A stretch of DNA of 64,000 nucleotides from Alkalibacillus almallahensis (GTDB taxonomy: Bacteria; Bacillota; Bacilli; Bacillales; Alkalibacillaceae). The notes beneath the pieces were generated by a model. The model saw only the letters and a program-made list of their open reading frames with translations. It was not told the origin of the DNA and did no database searches. Location: NCBI RefSeq assembly GCF_011761495.1, contig NZ_JAASRU010000005.1, positions 119,767-183,766 of the forward strand, written 5' to 3'. The position numbers and the translations under genes were made by a program. Shown piece after piece: positions 1 through 10,175 of the stretch (position 1 is the first letter of the stretch; each line of letters starts with the position of its first letter).

Positions 1-130
1 AAGCTCACAACCAGCACTCCTTTATCCAGTTAGCAGTAACTTTAGCTACTTTCCTAGTTTACAGAATATCATATATCATCGTCAATTCAAGAACAAATTA
101 TAATGATTGATATGGAGGAGTAGCTTTGGA

Positions 131-315
131 GACTTTTCGGCGCTCGCCGTTATATTTCGGCGAACGCTGAAATATTTGCTGAGGCGCCGATATATTCTAG
201 AGGGCGCCGTTATTTCTGAGATGGCGCCGATAAAATTTTGAAGGCGCCGTTACCGCTTATTTATCGGCGCTATCATATACGAAGACGCTTATATACCAAA
301 AATATCGGCGACTCA
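131..315. repeat. Array of ~20-bp degenerate repeats with GGCGCC core
   Basis: GGCG-containing units begin near 139, 159, 183, 203, 223, 243, 266, 284 and 307, mostly 20 bp apart. The core reads GGCGCCGATA or its complement TATCGGCGCC, and the spacers are AT-rich and not conserved. The array lies just beyond the terminator of the icmF operon. The same core recurs at 19955-20127. No coding frame runs through it. Function is unknown. In bases 1-130 I see no gene or clear signal. Confidence 0.75.
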
Positions 316-371
316 CTCATCCTTACTCACAATTTAAACTCACTGATACCCACGCAAAATCTCCAATAAAT

Positions 372-410
372 AAAAAATCGTAGGATTCGACCCCAGATCG
401 AATCCCACGA
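372..410 (-). terminator. Rho-independent terminator of the icmF operon
   Basis: A 13-bp stem (378-390 with 398-410, one G-T pair) with a 7-nt loop is followed on the minus strand by six T residues (372-377). It lies 15 bp past the icmF stop codon. Confidence 0.9.
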
Positions 411-425
411 CTTAGTTAAAAGCTT

Positions 426-3400
426 TTACATATTACGGCGATATTGGCCACCGACTTCGTATAGCGCATTGGTAATTTGGCCAAGGCTAGCAACTTTGAC
501 GGTATCCATTAGTTCCGCAAAAATATTGCCGCCTGATGCTGCCACTTCTTTTAAGCGCGCTAAAGCCACTTCAGCTTCCGCAGCATTTCGTGCTTGGAAA
601 TCGCGTAAGTTCTGGATTTGTCCTTGTTTCTCTTCTTGCGATGCACGAGCGACTTCCATTGAGTTGATGTCATCTTCAGATGGCGGGTTCGGATTCTGGT
701 ACGTGTTCACACCAACAATCGGTAATTCTCCTGAGTGCTTCTTACCTTCATAATAAAGCGACTCTTCTTGAATTTTACCGCGTTGATATTGACGTTCCAT
801 CGCACCTAGCACGCCACCACGTTCATTTAAACTTTCGAATTCAGCTAACACAGCTTCTTCCACAAGATCCGTTAATTCTTCTAAAACAAACGCACCTTGC
901 AGGGAGTTTTCCGTCTTCGTTAAGCCGAATTCTTTATTAATAATCATCTGAATCGCCATCGCACGTCGAACAGATTCTTCTGTCGGCGTCGTGATCGCTT
1001 CGTCATATGCGTTCGTATGAAGCGAGTTTGTATTATCTTGAATCGCGAGTAACGCCTGAAGCGTCGTACGAATATCGTTAAAGTCGACTTCTTGCGCATG
1101 CAGGGAACGGCCTGACGTTTGAATATGGTACTTCAATTTCTGACTGCGATCGTCGGCGCCGTATTTGTCACGCATTGCGACCGCCCAAATTCGGCGAGCA
1201 ACTCGACCAATCACGGTATACTCTGGATCCAACCCATTCGAGAAGAAGAACGATAAGTTCGGCGCGAATTTATTAATATCCATACCACGACTTAAGTAAT
1301 ATTCAACGTACGTAAAGCCATTCGCCAACGTAAAGGCAAGCTGACTAATCGGATTCGCACCCGCTTCAGCAATATGATACCCCGAGATCGACACAGAATA
1401 ATAGTTCTTCACATCCTGCTCAATAAAGTACTCTTGAATGTCACCCATCATACGCAGGGCAAACTCAGTTGAGAAGATGCATGTATTTTGACCTTGATCT
1501 TCTTTCAAAATATCAGCCTGAACCGTTCCGCGTACCACCGAAATCGTTTCTGACTTCAATCGCTCATGTTCATCTGCGCTTGGCTCACGACCATTTTCAT
1601 CTTTAAATTTATCAAGCTGTTGATCAACCGCGGCATTAAAGAACATCGCTAAAATAATTGGCGCCGGCCCGTTAATCGTCATCGAAACAGACGTCTTCGG
1701 ATCACTTAAATCAAAGCCATCATACAGTTTCTTCATATCTTCAACGGTACAAATACTGACGCCTGACTCGCCGACTTTACCATAAATATCTGGACGCTCA
1801 TCTGGGTCTTCACCGTATAACGTAACCGAGTCGAACGCTGTACTCAAGCGTTTGGCTGGTTCATTCTCGGATAAATAGTGGAACCGACGATTCGTTCGTT
1901 CTGGCGTTCCTTCCCCAGCAAATTGACGCGTCGGATCTTCTCCGCGACGCTTGAACGGGAACACACCGGCTGTATAAGGGAAATAGCCTGGTAGATTCTC
2001 AAGCATCATAAACTCTAAGCGGTCGCCCCAGTCTTGATAACTCGGTAGCGCCACTTTCGGAATCTTTATACCTGACAGACTTTCTGTATTCATCTCGACT
2101 TTAAATTCCTTACCGCGCACTTCATAACTCATTTCATCTTTAGAATACGTGTCCTGGAATTGGTCGTAATCAGCTAATTTCTGTGTACTTTCTAAATCTA
2201 ATTGCTGTTCATAATCGGCAATCAGCTGATCAAGCGCATCGACTTCGTGACCCGCGAGTTCATCTTTCGTGCCCTTCAACTGATAAACTTTACTCGCAAT
2301 CTCGCTTTGACGACGTGCATGGTCTTTATAGCCACGAACCGTCTCGGCAATATCACGTAAATATTGGCGTCGTTCAGGCGGGATAATTAAGTTTTGCTTC
2401 TCAGCAATTTTCACACTGGTATCAAACGGGACTTCTACATTCCAATCATAACGCTCATTTAGCGTTTCGACCATCGCAGCAAATAAAGTATTTGTCCCCG
2501 CATCGTTAAACTGGCTCGCAATCGTTCCGAAAACAGGGAATGTCGCGTGATCTTCATGGAACAACATATGACTACGCTCATACTGTTTACGGACTTGTTT
2601 AAGTGCATCATCAGAGCCTTTTTGTTCAAATTTATTAATGACAATAAAGTCTGCAAAATCGATCATGTCGATCTTTTCAAGCTGTGAAGGCGCACCGAAT
2701 TCGGCGGTCATCACATACATGGACAAGTCCGTGATTTCAGTAATTTCTGCGTCACCCTGACCAATTCCGCTCGTTTCAATGATAATAAAATCAAAATGCG
2801 CCGCTTTCGTCACGTTAATCGCATCCGTAATCGCTTTTGACAATTCGCTCTTAGAGTCACGTGTTGCCAGTGAACGCATGTACACACGCGAATCAAAAAT
2901 CGCATTCATGCGAATTCGGTCACCAAGCAAAGCGCCGCCTGTCTTCTTCTTCGTCGGGTCAACTGAAATAACCGCAATCTTCTTATCAGGGACTTCATTT
3001 AAAAAGCGACGAATTAACTCATCGGTTAAGGAACTTTTACCAGCGCCACCCGTTCCGGTAATCCCCATAACAGGCACGTTTGAACCGTCAATCGCTAGCA
3101 ATCGGTCCAACTCTTCACTTGAAACTGAACCATTTTCCACATGCGTGATTAAGCGAGCAACCGCTTGATTGTCGCCATCCTTCGCCGCTTTAGCGTCCGC
3201 TTCTAATTCAATAGGCGTCGGGTGATCGCACTCTTCTAACATCGTGTTAATCATCCCTTGAAGCCCTGTTTCACGACCATCTTCAGGTGAAAAGATGCGC
3301 GCAACCCCATAGTCATGAAGCTCTTTAATTTCACGCGGCAAAATAACACCGCCACCACCACCGTAGACTTGGATGTGGCTTGCACCTTTTTCATTTAATA

Positions 3401-3656
3401 AGTCGACCATGTATTTAAAGTATTCGACATGGCCTCCCTGATAAGACGAAATCGCGATTCCTTGTGCGTCTTCTTGAATCGCGGCATTAACCACTGCTTC
3501 AACCGAGCGATTATGGCCTAGATGAATAACCTCTGCACCACTCGCTTGTAAAATTCGTCGCATAATATTAATCGATGCATCGTGACCATCGAATAAACTT
3601 GATGCCGTCACAAACCTTACAGGATTCTTGACTTGATATGCTTCCACTTGCTGCAT
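426..3656 (-). CDS. icmF: Fused isobutyryl-CoA mutase IcmF
   Basis: Adenosylcobalamin-dependent interconversion of n-butyryl-CoA and isobutyryl-CoA, linking straight-chain and valine-derived acyl-CoA pools. The 1076 residues hold three modules in the order typical of IcmF. An N-terminal B12-binding domain has DGHDAS at 23-28. A MeaB-like GTPase domain has the P-loop at 198-209, a GGALLGDR switch near 240-247 and NKFE at 341-344 in place of NKxD. A C-terminal mutase barrel runs from about 520 on, with [10 protein letters not shown]. The Phe where methylmalonyl-CoA mutase has Tyr supports a butyryl/isobutyryl rather than methylmalonyl substrate. The start overlaps the tetR stop by one base (TAATG), so translation is probably coupled. 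It is the last gene of the acyl-CoA operon. Other acyl pairs, such as isovaleryl/pivalyl-CoA, are possible. Confidence 0.95.
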   Translation of the reverse strand: MQQVEAYQVKNPVRFVTASSLFDGHDASINIMRRILQASGAEVIHLGHNRSVEAVVNAAIQEDAQGIAISSYQGGHVEYFKYMVDLLNEKGASHIQVYGGGGGVILPREIKELHDYGVARIFSPEDGRETGLQGMINTMLEECDHPTPIELEADAKAAKDGDNQAVARLITHVENGSVSSEELDRLLAIDGSNVPVMGITGTGGAGKSSLTDELIRRFLNEVPDKKIAVISVDPTKKKTGGALLGDRIRMNAIFDSRVYMRSLATRDSKSELSKAITDAINVTKAAHFDFIIIETSGIGQGDAEITEITDLSMYVMTAEFGAPSQLEKIDMIDFADFIVINKFEQKGSDDALKQVRKQYERSHMLFHEDHATFPVFGTIASQFNDAGTNTLFAAMVETLNERYDWNVEVPFDTSVKIAEKQNLIIPPERRQYLRDIAETVRGYKDHARRQSEIASKVYQLKGTKDELAGHEVDALDQLIADYEQQLDLESTQKLADYDQFQDTYSKDEMSYEVRGKEFKVEMNTESLSGIKIPKVALPSYQDWGDRLEFMMLENLPGYFPYTAGVFPFKRRGEDPTRQFAGEGTPERTNRRFHYLSENEPAKRLSTAFDSVTLYGEDPDERPDIYGKVGESGVSICTVEDMKKLYDGFDLSDPKTSVSMTINGPAPIILAMFFNAAVDQQLDKFKDENGREPSADEHERLKSETISVVRGTVQADILKEDQGQNTCIFSTEFALRMMGDIQEYFIEQDVKNYYSVSISGYHIAEAGANPISQLAFTLANGFTYVEYYLSRGMDINKFAPNLSFFFSNGLDPEYTVIGRVARRIWAVAMRDKYGADDRSQKLKYHIQTSGRSLHAQEVDFNDIRTTLQALLAIQDNTNSLHTNAYDEAITTPTEESVRRAMAIQMIINKEFGLTKTENSLQGAFVLEELTDLVEEAVLAEFESLNERGGVLGAMERQYQRGKIQEESLYYEGKKHSGELPIVGVNTYQNPNPPSEDDINSMEVARASQEEKQGQIQNLRDFQARNAAEAEVALARLKEVAASGGNIFAELMDTVKVASLGQITNALYEVGGQYRRNM

Positions 3657-4297
3657 TATGACACGCCTCCTTGCTTTTGATTATAAGCTTCATACGACAA
3701 TTGGTTCGTTAACCATTTAAATTGAAGATTCGTATAATCCTCTAATGTAAATGTTTTTTGTAGCGTCCAACGACGAAAGCCCCACATCTGTCCTTGAATA
3801 AAAATGTTATTCGCCATTAACACAATGTCTTGATCACTTAAAACTGACGCATAATTATTGGTTAAAATCTGTTCAAACAAGTGCATCATTTCGATTTCTT
3901 TATTCAAAACATAATCTTGTGCTTCTTTTGGTAACGCTTTTAATTCTTGATATAAAATCAACACTTCATCTTGTAAATCATCCATGACATGGAAATACGA
4001 CTTCACCGCTTGATAAAGCGCATCTTCTGACGTCTCATTGGTATCAATGACTGCGTCCATGCGCGACTTCACTTCATCGTAAATCGCATCACAGACGAGA
4101 AAAAGGACGTCTTCTTTCGTCCGAATATATTCATAAAGCGTCCCAATACTAAAACCAGCTGCTTTAGCGATCTCCCGCGTCGTTGCGCGGTGAAACCCTT
4201 TATCTTTAAAAAGCGTCACCGCACCTTTCTGCAGTTGAGCTCGCCGTTTTTGAATCAGTGTTTCATCCTTAATGGAGGAACTAATTTCTTTAACCAT
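3656..4297 (-). CDS. TetR/AcrR-family transcriptional regulator
   Basis: A DNA-binding repressor with an N-terminal helix-turn-helix at about residues 18-65 ([26 protein letters not shown]) and a helical ligand domain of about 140 residues. It sits between meaB and icmF, overlapping meaB by 8 bp and icmF by 1 bp, so it is co-expressed with the genes it may control. A purine-rich GGGGG site favours the ATG at 4297 over the GTG at 4300. The ligand is probably an acyl-CoA, inferred from context. The C-terminal part does not closely resemble B. subtilis FadR as I remember it, so I do not call it fadR. It is still a candidate for binding the palindrome upstream of the thiolase gene. Confidence 0.85.
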   Translation of the reverse strand: MVKEISSSIKDETLIQKRRAQLQKGAVTLFKDKGFHRATTREIAKAAGFSIGTLYEYIRTKEDVLFLVCDAIYDEVKSRMDAVIDTNETSEDALYQAVKSYFHVMDDLQDEVLILYQELKALPKEAQDYVLNKEIEMMHLFEQILTNNYASVLSDQDIVLMANNIFIQGQMWGFRRWTLQKTFTLEDYTNLQFKWLTNQLSYEAYNQKQGGVS

Positions 4298-5231
4298 CAC
4301 CTGCCCCCTTCCACACTCTAAGCCATTGATCGGCTAGTTGATAAGGGTCTGTTACACTGTTTAATTCTTGTATTAAACTTTCATCTTTTTCGATCATTTG
4401 AATCACATCTTTATAGACAGCATCATGTATTAAGTCGTAAACTTCATGCTTCAATTGTTCTTGGCGTTTCTGGATGCCTGCTTCTGAGTTTAGTAAATGA
4501 TCCCTGTGCTGCTCGAAAGCTCGGACCATTTTATCAAAACCTTTAGGCTCATTCGTCGAAACAGCTTCGATGACGCGTGGTTCAAATTGTTCGTAACCGA
4601 CCATATGAATCATGTCATACAGCTGATTTTTCAATTGACGAACACCTGGTAGATCAGCTTTGTTAATAATAAATAAATCGGCAATTTCCATAATGCCTGC
4701 TTTAAACACTTGCATGACATCGCCAGAGTTAGGCGTCAGCACAACCGCCGTCGTATCGACTACTTTCATGATATCGAGTTCTGACTGGCCAACGCCGACT
4801 GTTTCAACAAAAATATAATCAAACCCGTAGGCATCACACGCTCGGATCGCGTCTTTGGTTGCACGCGCTAAACCACCGAGGCTCCCACGTGTTGCCATAC
4901 TTCGAATAAACACGTTCTCATCCGTGAAATGTTTATGCATCCGCACGCGGTCGCCGAGAAGCGCACCACCGCTAAAGGGACTCGTCGGATCAACGGCGAT
5001 AATCGCAACTGTTTTGCCTTGCTCACGTAAATGGGTCACAAGATGATCAAGCAGCGAGCTTTTCCCAGCACCAGGTGAGCCCGTGATCCCGACGTAATGC
5101 GAGCCTTGCTTACGTTGATTGATCGCACTTAAGAGCGCCAATTTCTCCGGGTGATCATTTTCCACCATGGTAATCGCTCGGGCTAATGCCCTCTGATCTT
5201 GTTTTGCGATTCGTTCCGCCAGTTGCTCCAT
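4290..5231 (-). CDS. meaB: MeaB/ArgK-type GTPase, mutase chaperone
   Basis: A G3E-type GTPase that, in studied relatives, loads and protects adenosylcobalamin in acyl-CoA mutases. Visible motifs are the P-loop GITGSPGAGKSS near residue 46, [25 protein letters not shown] (Walker B region) and NKAD for guanine recognition. The 313 residues match the stand-alone family. The start was moved to the ATG at 5231 because the longer TTG start contains the AAAGGAAGG ribosome-binding site. It lies 22 bp after an acyl-CoA dehydrogenase. It is odd beside IcmF, which carries its own fused copy of this GTPase domain. It may serve a separate mutase encoded elsewhere, or assist IcmF. Confidence 0.93.
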   Translation of the reverse strand: MEQLAERIAKQDQRALARAITMVENDHPEKLALLSAINQRKQGSHYVGITGSPGAGKSSLLDHLVTHLREQGKTVAIIAVDPTSPFSGGALLGDRVRMHKHFTDENVFIRSMATRGSLGGLARATKDAIRACDAYGFDYIFVETVGVGQSELDIMKVVDTTAVVLTPNSGDVMQVFKAGIMEIADLFIINKADLPGVRQLKNQLYDMIHMVGYEQFEPRVIEAVSTNEPKGFDKMVRAFEQHRDHLLNSEAGIQKRQEQLKHEVYDLIHDAVYKDVIQMIEKDESLIQELNSVTDPYQLADQWLRVWKGAGDG

Positions 5232-5253
5232 ACGAGTCCTTCCTTTCAATCAA

Positions 5254-6396
5254 TTAGTCTTTCGTGACCATGCGGCCAACGACGAGACGTTGAATTTCTT
5301 GTGTACCTTCATAAATTTGCGTGATTTTCGCATCGCGCATATAACGTTCAACCGGATAATCTTTCGTGTAACCATAGCCACCGTACACTTGCACCGCTTC
5401 TACGGTGACGTTCATGGCTGTATCACCAGCAAACAATTTCGCCATTGCGGATTCTTTTTGATACGAAAGACCTTCTGATTCGTTATAAGCCGCTTGATAG
5501 GTTAATAGACGAGAAGCTTCGATATTTGTTGCCATATCAGCAAGCTTAAACGAGATGCCTTGATTTTTCGCAATCGGTTTACCGAACTGTTCGCGCTCTT
5601 TCGCGTAATCCGTCGCTTTATCAAGCGCACCTTGAGCAATCCCGACCGCTTGAGCTGCGATACCATTACGACCACCATCTAATGTTGTCATCGCAATCTT
5701 GAAGCCGTCACCTTCATCACCTAGCATATTTTCTTTTGGAATACGGCAATTTTCGAAAATCAGTTCAGTCGTTGGTGATGAACGAATCCCGAGTTTTTCT
5801 TCTTTTTTACCAAAACTGAAGCCTTCTGTTCCTTTTTCAACGATAAACGCGGAAATGCCTTTATGTTTCGCATCCATGTCTGTCTTCGCAAACACAACAT
5901 AAATATCAGCGACACCGCCGTTGGTGATCCATACTTTAGAACCGTTAAGCACGTATTCATCGCCATCAAGTTTCGCCGTTGTCTTCATGGATGACACATC
6001 ACTACCTGCGCCAGGCTCTGATAAAGCATACGCACCTAAGGCTTCACCCGTTGCTAGACGCTGCAGGAAGTTTTGCTTTTGTTCTTCATTTCCGTATGTG
6101 TAGATTGGCCAGCTCGCTAGTGAAATGTGTGCTGATAGAGTCACGCCAGTGGATGCACAAACGCGTGATAGTTCTTCAACAGCTATCGCATAACTGACGA
6201 AATCTGAGCCGATACCGCCGTATTCTTCTGGCCACGGGATTCCGGTTAGACCGAGATTGGCCATTTGGTCAAAAATTTCACGGTCAAAGCGTTCTTCCTC
6301 GTCTCGTTCTGCCGCCGTTGGTTCAACTTCATTGACTGCAAAATCGCGGACCATTTTTCGTAACATTTGTTGTTCTTCGGATAGTTGAAAATTCAT
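5254..6396 (-). CDS. Acyl-CoA dehydrogenase (short-chain type)
   Basis: FAD enzyme that introduces the alpha-beta double bond into acyl-CoA and passes electrons to ETF. The 380 residues show the family layout: N-terminal helical domain, the [11 protein letters not shown] motif of the flavin site, [14 protein letters not shown], and near the C-terminus YEGTQEIQ with the catalytic base Glu363. An AAGGAGG site lies 8 bp before the ATG. It is co-directional with a second, paralogous dehydrogenase 16 bp upstream. Together with FadF they could feed electrons to the menaquinone pool. Chain-length or branch preference cannot be read from sequence; butyryl- or isobutyryl-CoA is likely given icmF. Confidence 0.93.
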   Translation of the reverse strand: MNFQLSEEQQMLRKMVRDFAVNEVEPTAAERDEEERFDREIFDQMANLGLTGIPWPEEYGGIGSDFVSYAIAVEELSRVCASTGVTLSAHISLASWPIYTYGNEEQKQNFLQRLATGEALGAYALSEPGAGSDVSSMKTTAKLDGDEYVLNGSKVWITNGGVADIYVVFAKTDMDAKHKGISAFIVEKGTEGFSFGKKEEKLGIRSSPTTELIFENCRIPKENMLGDEGDGFKIAMTTLDGGRNGIAAQAVGIAQGALDKATDYAKEREQFGKPIAKNQGISFKLADMATNIEASRLLTYQAAYNESEGLSYQKESAMAKLFAGDTAMNVTVEAVQVYGGYGYTKDYPVERYMRDAKITQIYEGTQEIQRLVVGRMVTKD

Positions 6397-6412
6397 CGAT
6401 TGGTTCCTCCTT

Positions 6413-7552
6413 TTATTTCAGCAACTGACGACTGATGACCATGTTCTGGACTTCGGTCGTTCCTTCGTAGATTTGAGTAATTTTTGCGTCACGGAAATAA
6501 CGCTCAACAGGATAGTCTTTCGTATAACCATAGCCACCGAAAACTTGAACAGCTTCGATCGCTGCGTCCATCGCTGTTTGTGATGCAAATTTCTTTGCCA
6601 TCGACGCTTGCATGCTTGCATCTTCTCCTGCTTCATAAGTTGAAGCGGCGTTATAGACTAATAGTTTCGCAGATTCAACAGCTGTTGCCATGTCTGCTAA
6701 TTTAAATGACACACCTTGATGCTTCGCGATTGGCTTACCAAATTGTTCACGTTCTTTCGCATAATCCGTCGCAGCCTCTAATGATGCTTCTGCAATACCA
6801 AGGGCTTGAGCTGCAATGCCGATCCGGCCGATATTTAAGTTCGCCATCGCGATTTTAAAGCCTGCACCTTCTTCACCGAGCATTTGCGAATGATGGACGC
6901 GGCATTGATCAAAGCTTAATGAAACCGTACTCGAGCCGTGTAAGCCCATTTTTTCTTCTGCTTTACCAACTTCAAAACCTGGCGTGCCATCTTCAACGAT
7001 AAAAGCGGATACCCCTTTATGGCCGAGTTCTGGGTTAGTATTCGCAAACACGATATAAGTCGTCGCAAATCCACCATTTGTCATAAACACTTTTGATCCT
7101 GAAAGAACGTAATCATCACCATCTTTAACCGCTTTTGTTTTCAGATTGCTAGCATCACTACCAGCCTGAGGTTCGGTTAAAGCAAAGGCACCAAGATATT
7201 CTCCCGTGGCTAATTTCGGGATATAGTGATTGATTTGTTCTTCCGTACCAAACTTCAAAATCGGGAAAGTTCCAACTGACGTGTGCACAGATAAAATCAC
7301 GCCTAGTGTCGCACTCACTTTCGACAACTCATGAATCGCGATAATATATGACGTGTAATCCATGCCTGCTCCGCCACGTTCTTCACTAATTGGGATGCCA
7401 AGTAGACCGAGTTCGCTCATTTTTGCGATTAATTCTTCAGGAAAACGATCTTCCCTCTCCATCTGTTCGACAGCAGGTGCGACTTCTTGTTGAGCGAAAT
7501 CACGCACCATCTTTCTCATCATCGTTTGTTCTTCTGTAAATTGCAAATTCAT
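6413..7552 (-). CDS. Acyl-CoA dehydrogenase (second paralogue)
   Basis: 379 residues, clearly homologous to the following gene but diverged enough to suggest a different acyl substrate. [25 protein letters not shown] and YEGTTEVQ with catalytic Glu363 are all present. It lies 21 bp downstream of the 3-hydroxybutyryl-CoA dehydrogenase and 16 bp upstream of the next dehydrogenase, so it is in the same transcript. One enzyme may act on butyryl-CoA and the other on isobutyryl- or 2-methylbutyryl-CoA; this is inference. No ETF genes occur in the window. Confidence 0.93.
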   Translation of the reverse strand: MNLQFTEEQTMMRKMVRDFAQQEVAPAVEQMEREDRFPEELIAKMSELGLLGIPISEERGGAGMDYTSYIIAIHELSKVSATLGVILSVHTSVGTFPILKFGTEEQINHYIPKLATGEYLGAFALTEPQAGSDASNLKTKAVKDGDDYVLSGSKVFMTNGGFATTYIVFANTNPELGHKGVSAFIVEDGTPGFEVGKAEEKMGLHGSSTVSLSFDQCRVHHSQMLGEEGAGFKIAMANLNIGRIGIAAQALGIAEASLEAATDYAKEREQFGKPIAKHQGVSFKLADMATAVESAKLLVYNAASTYEAGEDASMQASMAKKFASQTAMDAAIEAVQVFGGYGYTKDYPVERYFRDAKITQIYEGTTEVQNMVISRQLLK

Positions 7553-7573
7553 GAGGGGTTCCTCCTGCTCACC

Positions 7574-8425
7574 TTAATCATAGACGTAAAAACCACGACC
7601 TGACTTCTTACCTAGCCAGCCAGCGCTCACGTATTTCCGCAAGAGCGGGCACGGACGATACTTACTGTCACCAAATCCTTCGTGTAAGATTTCCATAATG
7701 TAAAGACACGTATCTAATCCAATGAAATCAGCAAGTTGAAGCGGTCCCATCGGATGATTCATACCAAGCTTCATCACACTATCAACATCTTCAGGTTTCG
7801 CAACGCCTTCAAAAACCGTATAAATCGCTTCATTAATCATGGGCATCAAGACACGATTAGAAATAAAGCCAGGATAGTCATTCACTTCAACTGGTGTTTT
7901 TCCGAGCTTTTCAGTTGCTTCTTGAATCATTTGATAAGAGGCGTCACTCGTTTGAATCGCACGAATCACTTCAACCAGTTTCATGACTGGCACTGGGTTC
8001 ATAAAATGCATGCCGATTACTTGTTCAGGGCGATTTGTTACCGCTGCAATATCCGTAATAGGTAGAGAGGACGTATTCGTCGCTAAAATCGCATGTTTCG
8101 GTGCGACTTCATCCAGTTTTTGAAAAACCTTCGTTTTGACGTCCATCGTTTCGACGACAGCTTCGATAATTAAATCGCGATCACTCGCATCATTGATATC
8201 TGACGTTGTCTGGATTTGATTCAGCGTGTTCGTCTTATCATCAGCTGTGATGCGTTCCTTTTCGATTTGTCGATCAAGTCGTTTTTCAATGCCTTGATAG
8301 CCTTTTGTTAGTGATTCTTCTGAGATATCATTTAATTGCACGTCGAAGCCAGCTTGTGCAAAAACTTGAGCAATCCCTGCCCCCATTTGGCCAGCTCCAA
8401 CGACCATAACGTTTTGTACAGCCAT
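7574..8425 (-). CDS. hbd: 3-hydroxybutyryl-CoA dehydrogenase
   Basis: NAD(P)-dependent oxidation of 3-hydroxybutyryl-CoA to acetoacetyl-CoA, or the reverse. An N-terminal Rossmann fold has GAGQMGAGIAQ at about 10-20. ATNTSSLP and the MHFMNPVPVMKLVE segment carry the catalytic His and conserved Asn/Pro, and GFISNRVLMP opens the dimerisation domain. The 283 residues match the stand-alone short form (MmgB/Hbd) rather than a fused FadB. It lies 17 bp after thiolase. The operon has thiolase and dehydrogenases but no enoyl-CoA hydratase, which must come from elsewhere. Confidence 0.94.
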   Translation of the reverse strand: MAVQNVMVVGAGQMGAGIAQVFAQAGFDVQLNDISEESLTKGYQGIEKRLDRQIEKERITADDKTNTLNQIQTTSDINDASDRDLIIEAVVETMDVKTKVFQKLDEVAPKHAILATNTSSLPITDIAAVTNRPEQVIGMHFMNPVPVMKLVEVIRAIQTSDASYQMIQEATEKLGKTPVEVNDYPGFISNRVLMPMINEAIYTVFEGVAKPEDVDSVMKLGMNHPMGPLQLADFIGLDTCLYIMEILHEGFGDSKYRPCPLLRKYVSAGWLGKKSGRGFYVYD

Positions 8426-8442
8426 GCCGATTCCTCCTTCGA

Positions 8443-9630
8443 TTATTGCTTCGGTACTTCGATTAATAAGGCGTCACCTTGACCGCCACCTGAGCAGATT
8501 GACGCAATACCTAAACCGCCTCCGCGACGTTTTAATTCATAGGCTAAAGTTAAAATAATACGCGCGCCACTTGCGCCGATCGGGTGACCTAAGGCAACTG
8601 CTCCACCATTGACGTTAACTTTCTCTGGATCAAGTCCTGCGATTTCACGACTCGCAAGTGATACAGCTGCAAAGGCTTCGTTCACTTCGAATAAGTCGAT
8701 ATCGTCTTTGGTATATCCGGTCTTCTCAAGTAAATTGTTGATGACGATGCCTGGCGTTTCAGGAAAACGTTCAGCTTCAACTGCCACTTCCTCATGACCT
8801 AAAATCGTTGCAAGTGGCGTTTGACCGGTTTGATTGGCTTTGTCTTCGGACATTAAGACCATTGAAGCGGCTCCATCGTTAACACCAGGTGCATTCCCTG
8901 CTGTAATCGTGCCATCTTTATCGAATGCAGGTTTTAGTTTAGCTAAGCTCTCTGCTGTGGTATCTTCACGTGGTGCTTCATCTTCTGTCACTTGAATCGG
9001 GTCTTTTTTCCGTTGTGGAACTTCGACCGTCGCGATTTCATCAGCTAATTTACCGTCTTTTATTGCTTGAACTGCGCGTTCATGACTGCGCGCCGCCCAT
9101 TCATCTTGTTGTTCACGTGAGAGATTGAATTTATCAGCTGTTCGATTACCGTAACTTCCCATATGAACATTTTCAAAAGAGCATGTTAGGCCATCATGGA
9201 CCATCATGTCTTTCACTTTCTGATCACCCATACGGAAGCCCCAACGAGCATTCGGCATGAAATATGGTGCTTGACTCATGCTTTCCATACCACCTGCGAC
9301 AATAACCTCTTCCTCGCCGAGACGAATAAGCATGTCACCTAAGGCGACGCTACGCATGCCTGATGCACACACTTTGTTGATCGTTTCTGTTTTCGTACCC
9401 CATGGCAGTCCAGCTTCACGTAACGCTTGCCTTGATGGCAATTGTCCTTGGCCCCCTTGTAGTACTGATCCCATGATGACTTCTTGAACATCCTCTGCTT
9501 CGACATTCGCTCGTTTCAACGAATCTTTAATCGCTATACCTCCGAGTTGAACTGCTGTTAAGGGTGCTAAGGCGCCACCGAACTTTCCGAACGGTGTACG
9601 TGCACCTGCAACAATGACTGTTTTTGTCAT
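8443..9630 (-). CDS. Acetyl-CoA C-acetyltransferase (thiolase)
   Basis: Condenses or cleaves acetoacetyl-CoA and acetyl-CoA. The nucleophile is Cys88 in NKVCASGMRS. GHPIGASGARI supplies the active-site His, and the second cysteine is in CSGGGQGDA near the C-terminus. The start was placed at 9630 because a GAGGAGG site lies 7 bp before it and overlaps the upstream ATG; this gives 395 residues, usual for the family. It is the first gene of the acyl-CoA operon, with an extended -10 promoter and a FadR-like palindrome about 50-70 bp upstream. It corresponds to MmgA or the thiolase of the butanoate pathway. Confidence 0.94.
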   Translation of the reverse strand: MTKTVIVAGARTPFGKFGGALAPLTAVQLGGIAIKDSLKRANVEAEDVQEVIMGSVLQGGQGQLPSRQALREAGLPWGTKTETINKVCASGMRSVALGDMLIRLGEEEVIVAGGMESMSQAPYFMPNARWGFRMGDQKVKDMMVHDGLTCSFENVHMGSYGNRTADKFNLSREQQDEWAARSHERAVQAIKDGKLADEIATVEVPQRKKDPIQVTEDEAPREDTTAESLAKLKPAFDKDGTITAGNAPGVNDGAASMVLMSEDKANQTGQTPLATILGHEEVAVEAERFPETPGIVINNLLEKTGYTKDDIDLFEVNEAFAAVSLASREIAGLDPEKVNVNGGAVALGHPIGASGARIILTLAYELKRRGGGLGIASICSGGGQGDALLIEVPKQ

Positions 9631-9668
9631 ACTAAACCTCCTCATTCGTTATGTAACCGCTATCATGT

Positions 9669-9700
9669 ATTATAACATATATTGATTGAGCGTTCGTTCA
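9669..9700 (-). promoter_or_regulatory. Promoter with FadR-like operator, acyl-CoA operon
   Basis: On the minus strand an extended -10 (TGT then TATAAT, 9669-9677) lies just downstream of an imperfect palindrome at 9683-9700. On the plus strand this reads TGATTGA-N4-TCGTTCA, 12 of 14 arm positions of the B. subtilis FadR box (TGAATGA-N4-TCATTCA). No good -35 is seen at the normal distance. Repression relieved by long-chain acyl-CoA is expected if FadR binds; the TetR protein encoded in the operon is an alternative. Confidence 0.65.
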
Positions 9701-9776
9701 ATTTTGCAGATTTTTTATAATTTTTGTTCAATATAGAGTGAAGCTGTATTTAAATTGAGCCAACTATTTAATAAAT

Positions 9777-10107
9777 AAGCTTTGTTAAAGTCCGTTGTTG
9801 ACATTGTGATACGCTTTCGGTGGACGCTTTTACCCATAGGGCACAAGTGCAACATCTACTCAAACTCACTCCGTTCGCTTTTCGTAGTGTTTTCTATGCA
9901 GGGGCACGGTTCGAGCCTCCTCGGCAACTAAAGGAACTTCGGCTAAGTTCCGGACGTCCTGTCCGAACGCCGAAGTGACCCACATCCTGTGGGCCTCTGG
10001 GGGTCTCGAGACTCGTGCTATTCCCGCAGGAGTCGGCACCTTCGCTTCTCACAATTCAACAACTCTCTGCTACATCATTAAAAAATCAACACTTAACTTT
10101 AACAGAG
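9777..10107. repeat. MITE-like structured repeat, enlarged copy 1
   Basis: It shares both ends with the copies at 25224 and 25944. It begins AAGCTTTGTTAAAGTCCG and ends near ACTTTAACAGAG, an imperfect terminal inversion. Inside, the GTTGTTGA..GGTGGACGC arm is mirrored by CCACCTTCGC..CAACAAC-type sequence on the other side. Between the conserved blocks this copy holds about 75 extra bases twice. The second insert is rich in small hairpins (GAACTTCGGCTAAGTTC; CCCACATCCTGTGGG). It fills most of the gap between the opp terminator and the thiolase promoter. No gene is seen in it. Confidence 0.8.
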
Positions 10108-10131
10108 CCATAAATAAAAATCTTCAACAAG

Positions 10132-10164
10132 AAAAACGCCGAGAGACTGAGTCTCTCGGCGTTT
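10132..10164 (-). terminator. Terminator of the oligopeptide ABC operon
   Basis: An almost perfect inverted repeat centred near 10149 (CGCCGAGAGACT arm) is flanked by a T run on the minus strand (complement of 10132-10136). It lies 11 bp past the binding-protein stop codon. Confidence 0.9.
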
Positions 10165-10175
10165 AATCAACTTAA

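Noticed and set aside
3656..4297. Calling the TetR gene fadR
   Set aside because: The helix-turn-helix is ordinary TetR, but the recognition region and ligand domain do not resemble remembered FadR closely enough.
9975..10166. 63-residue plus-strand frame
   Set aside because: Lies in repeat copy 1 and runs through the opp terminator.
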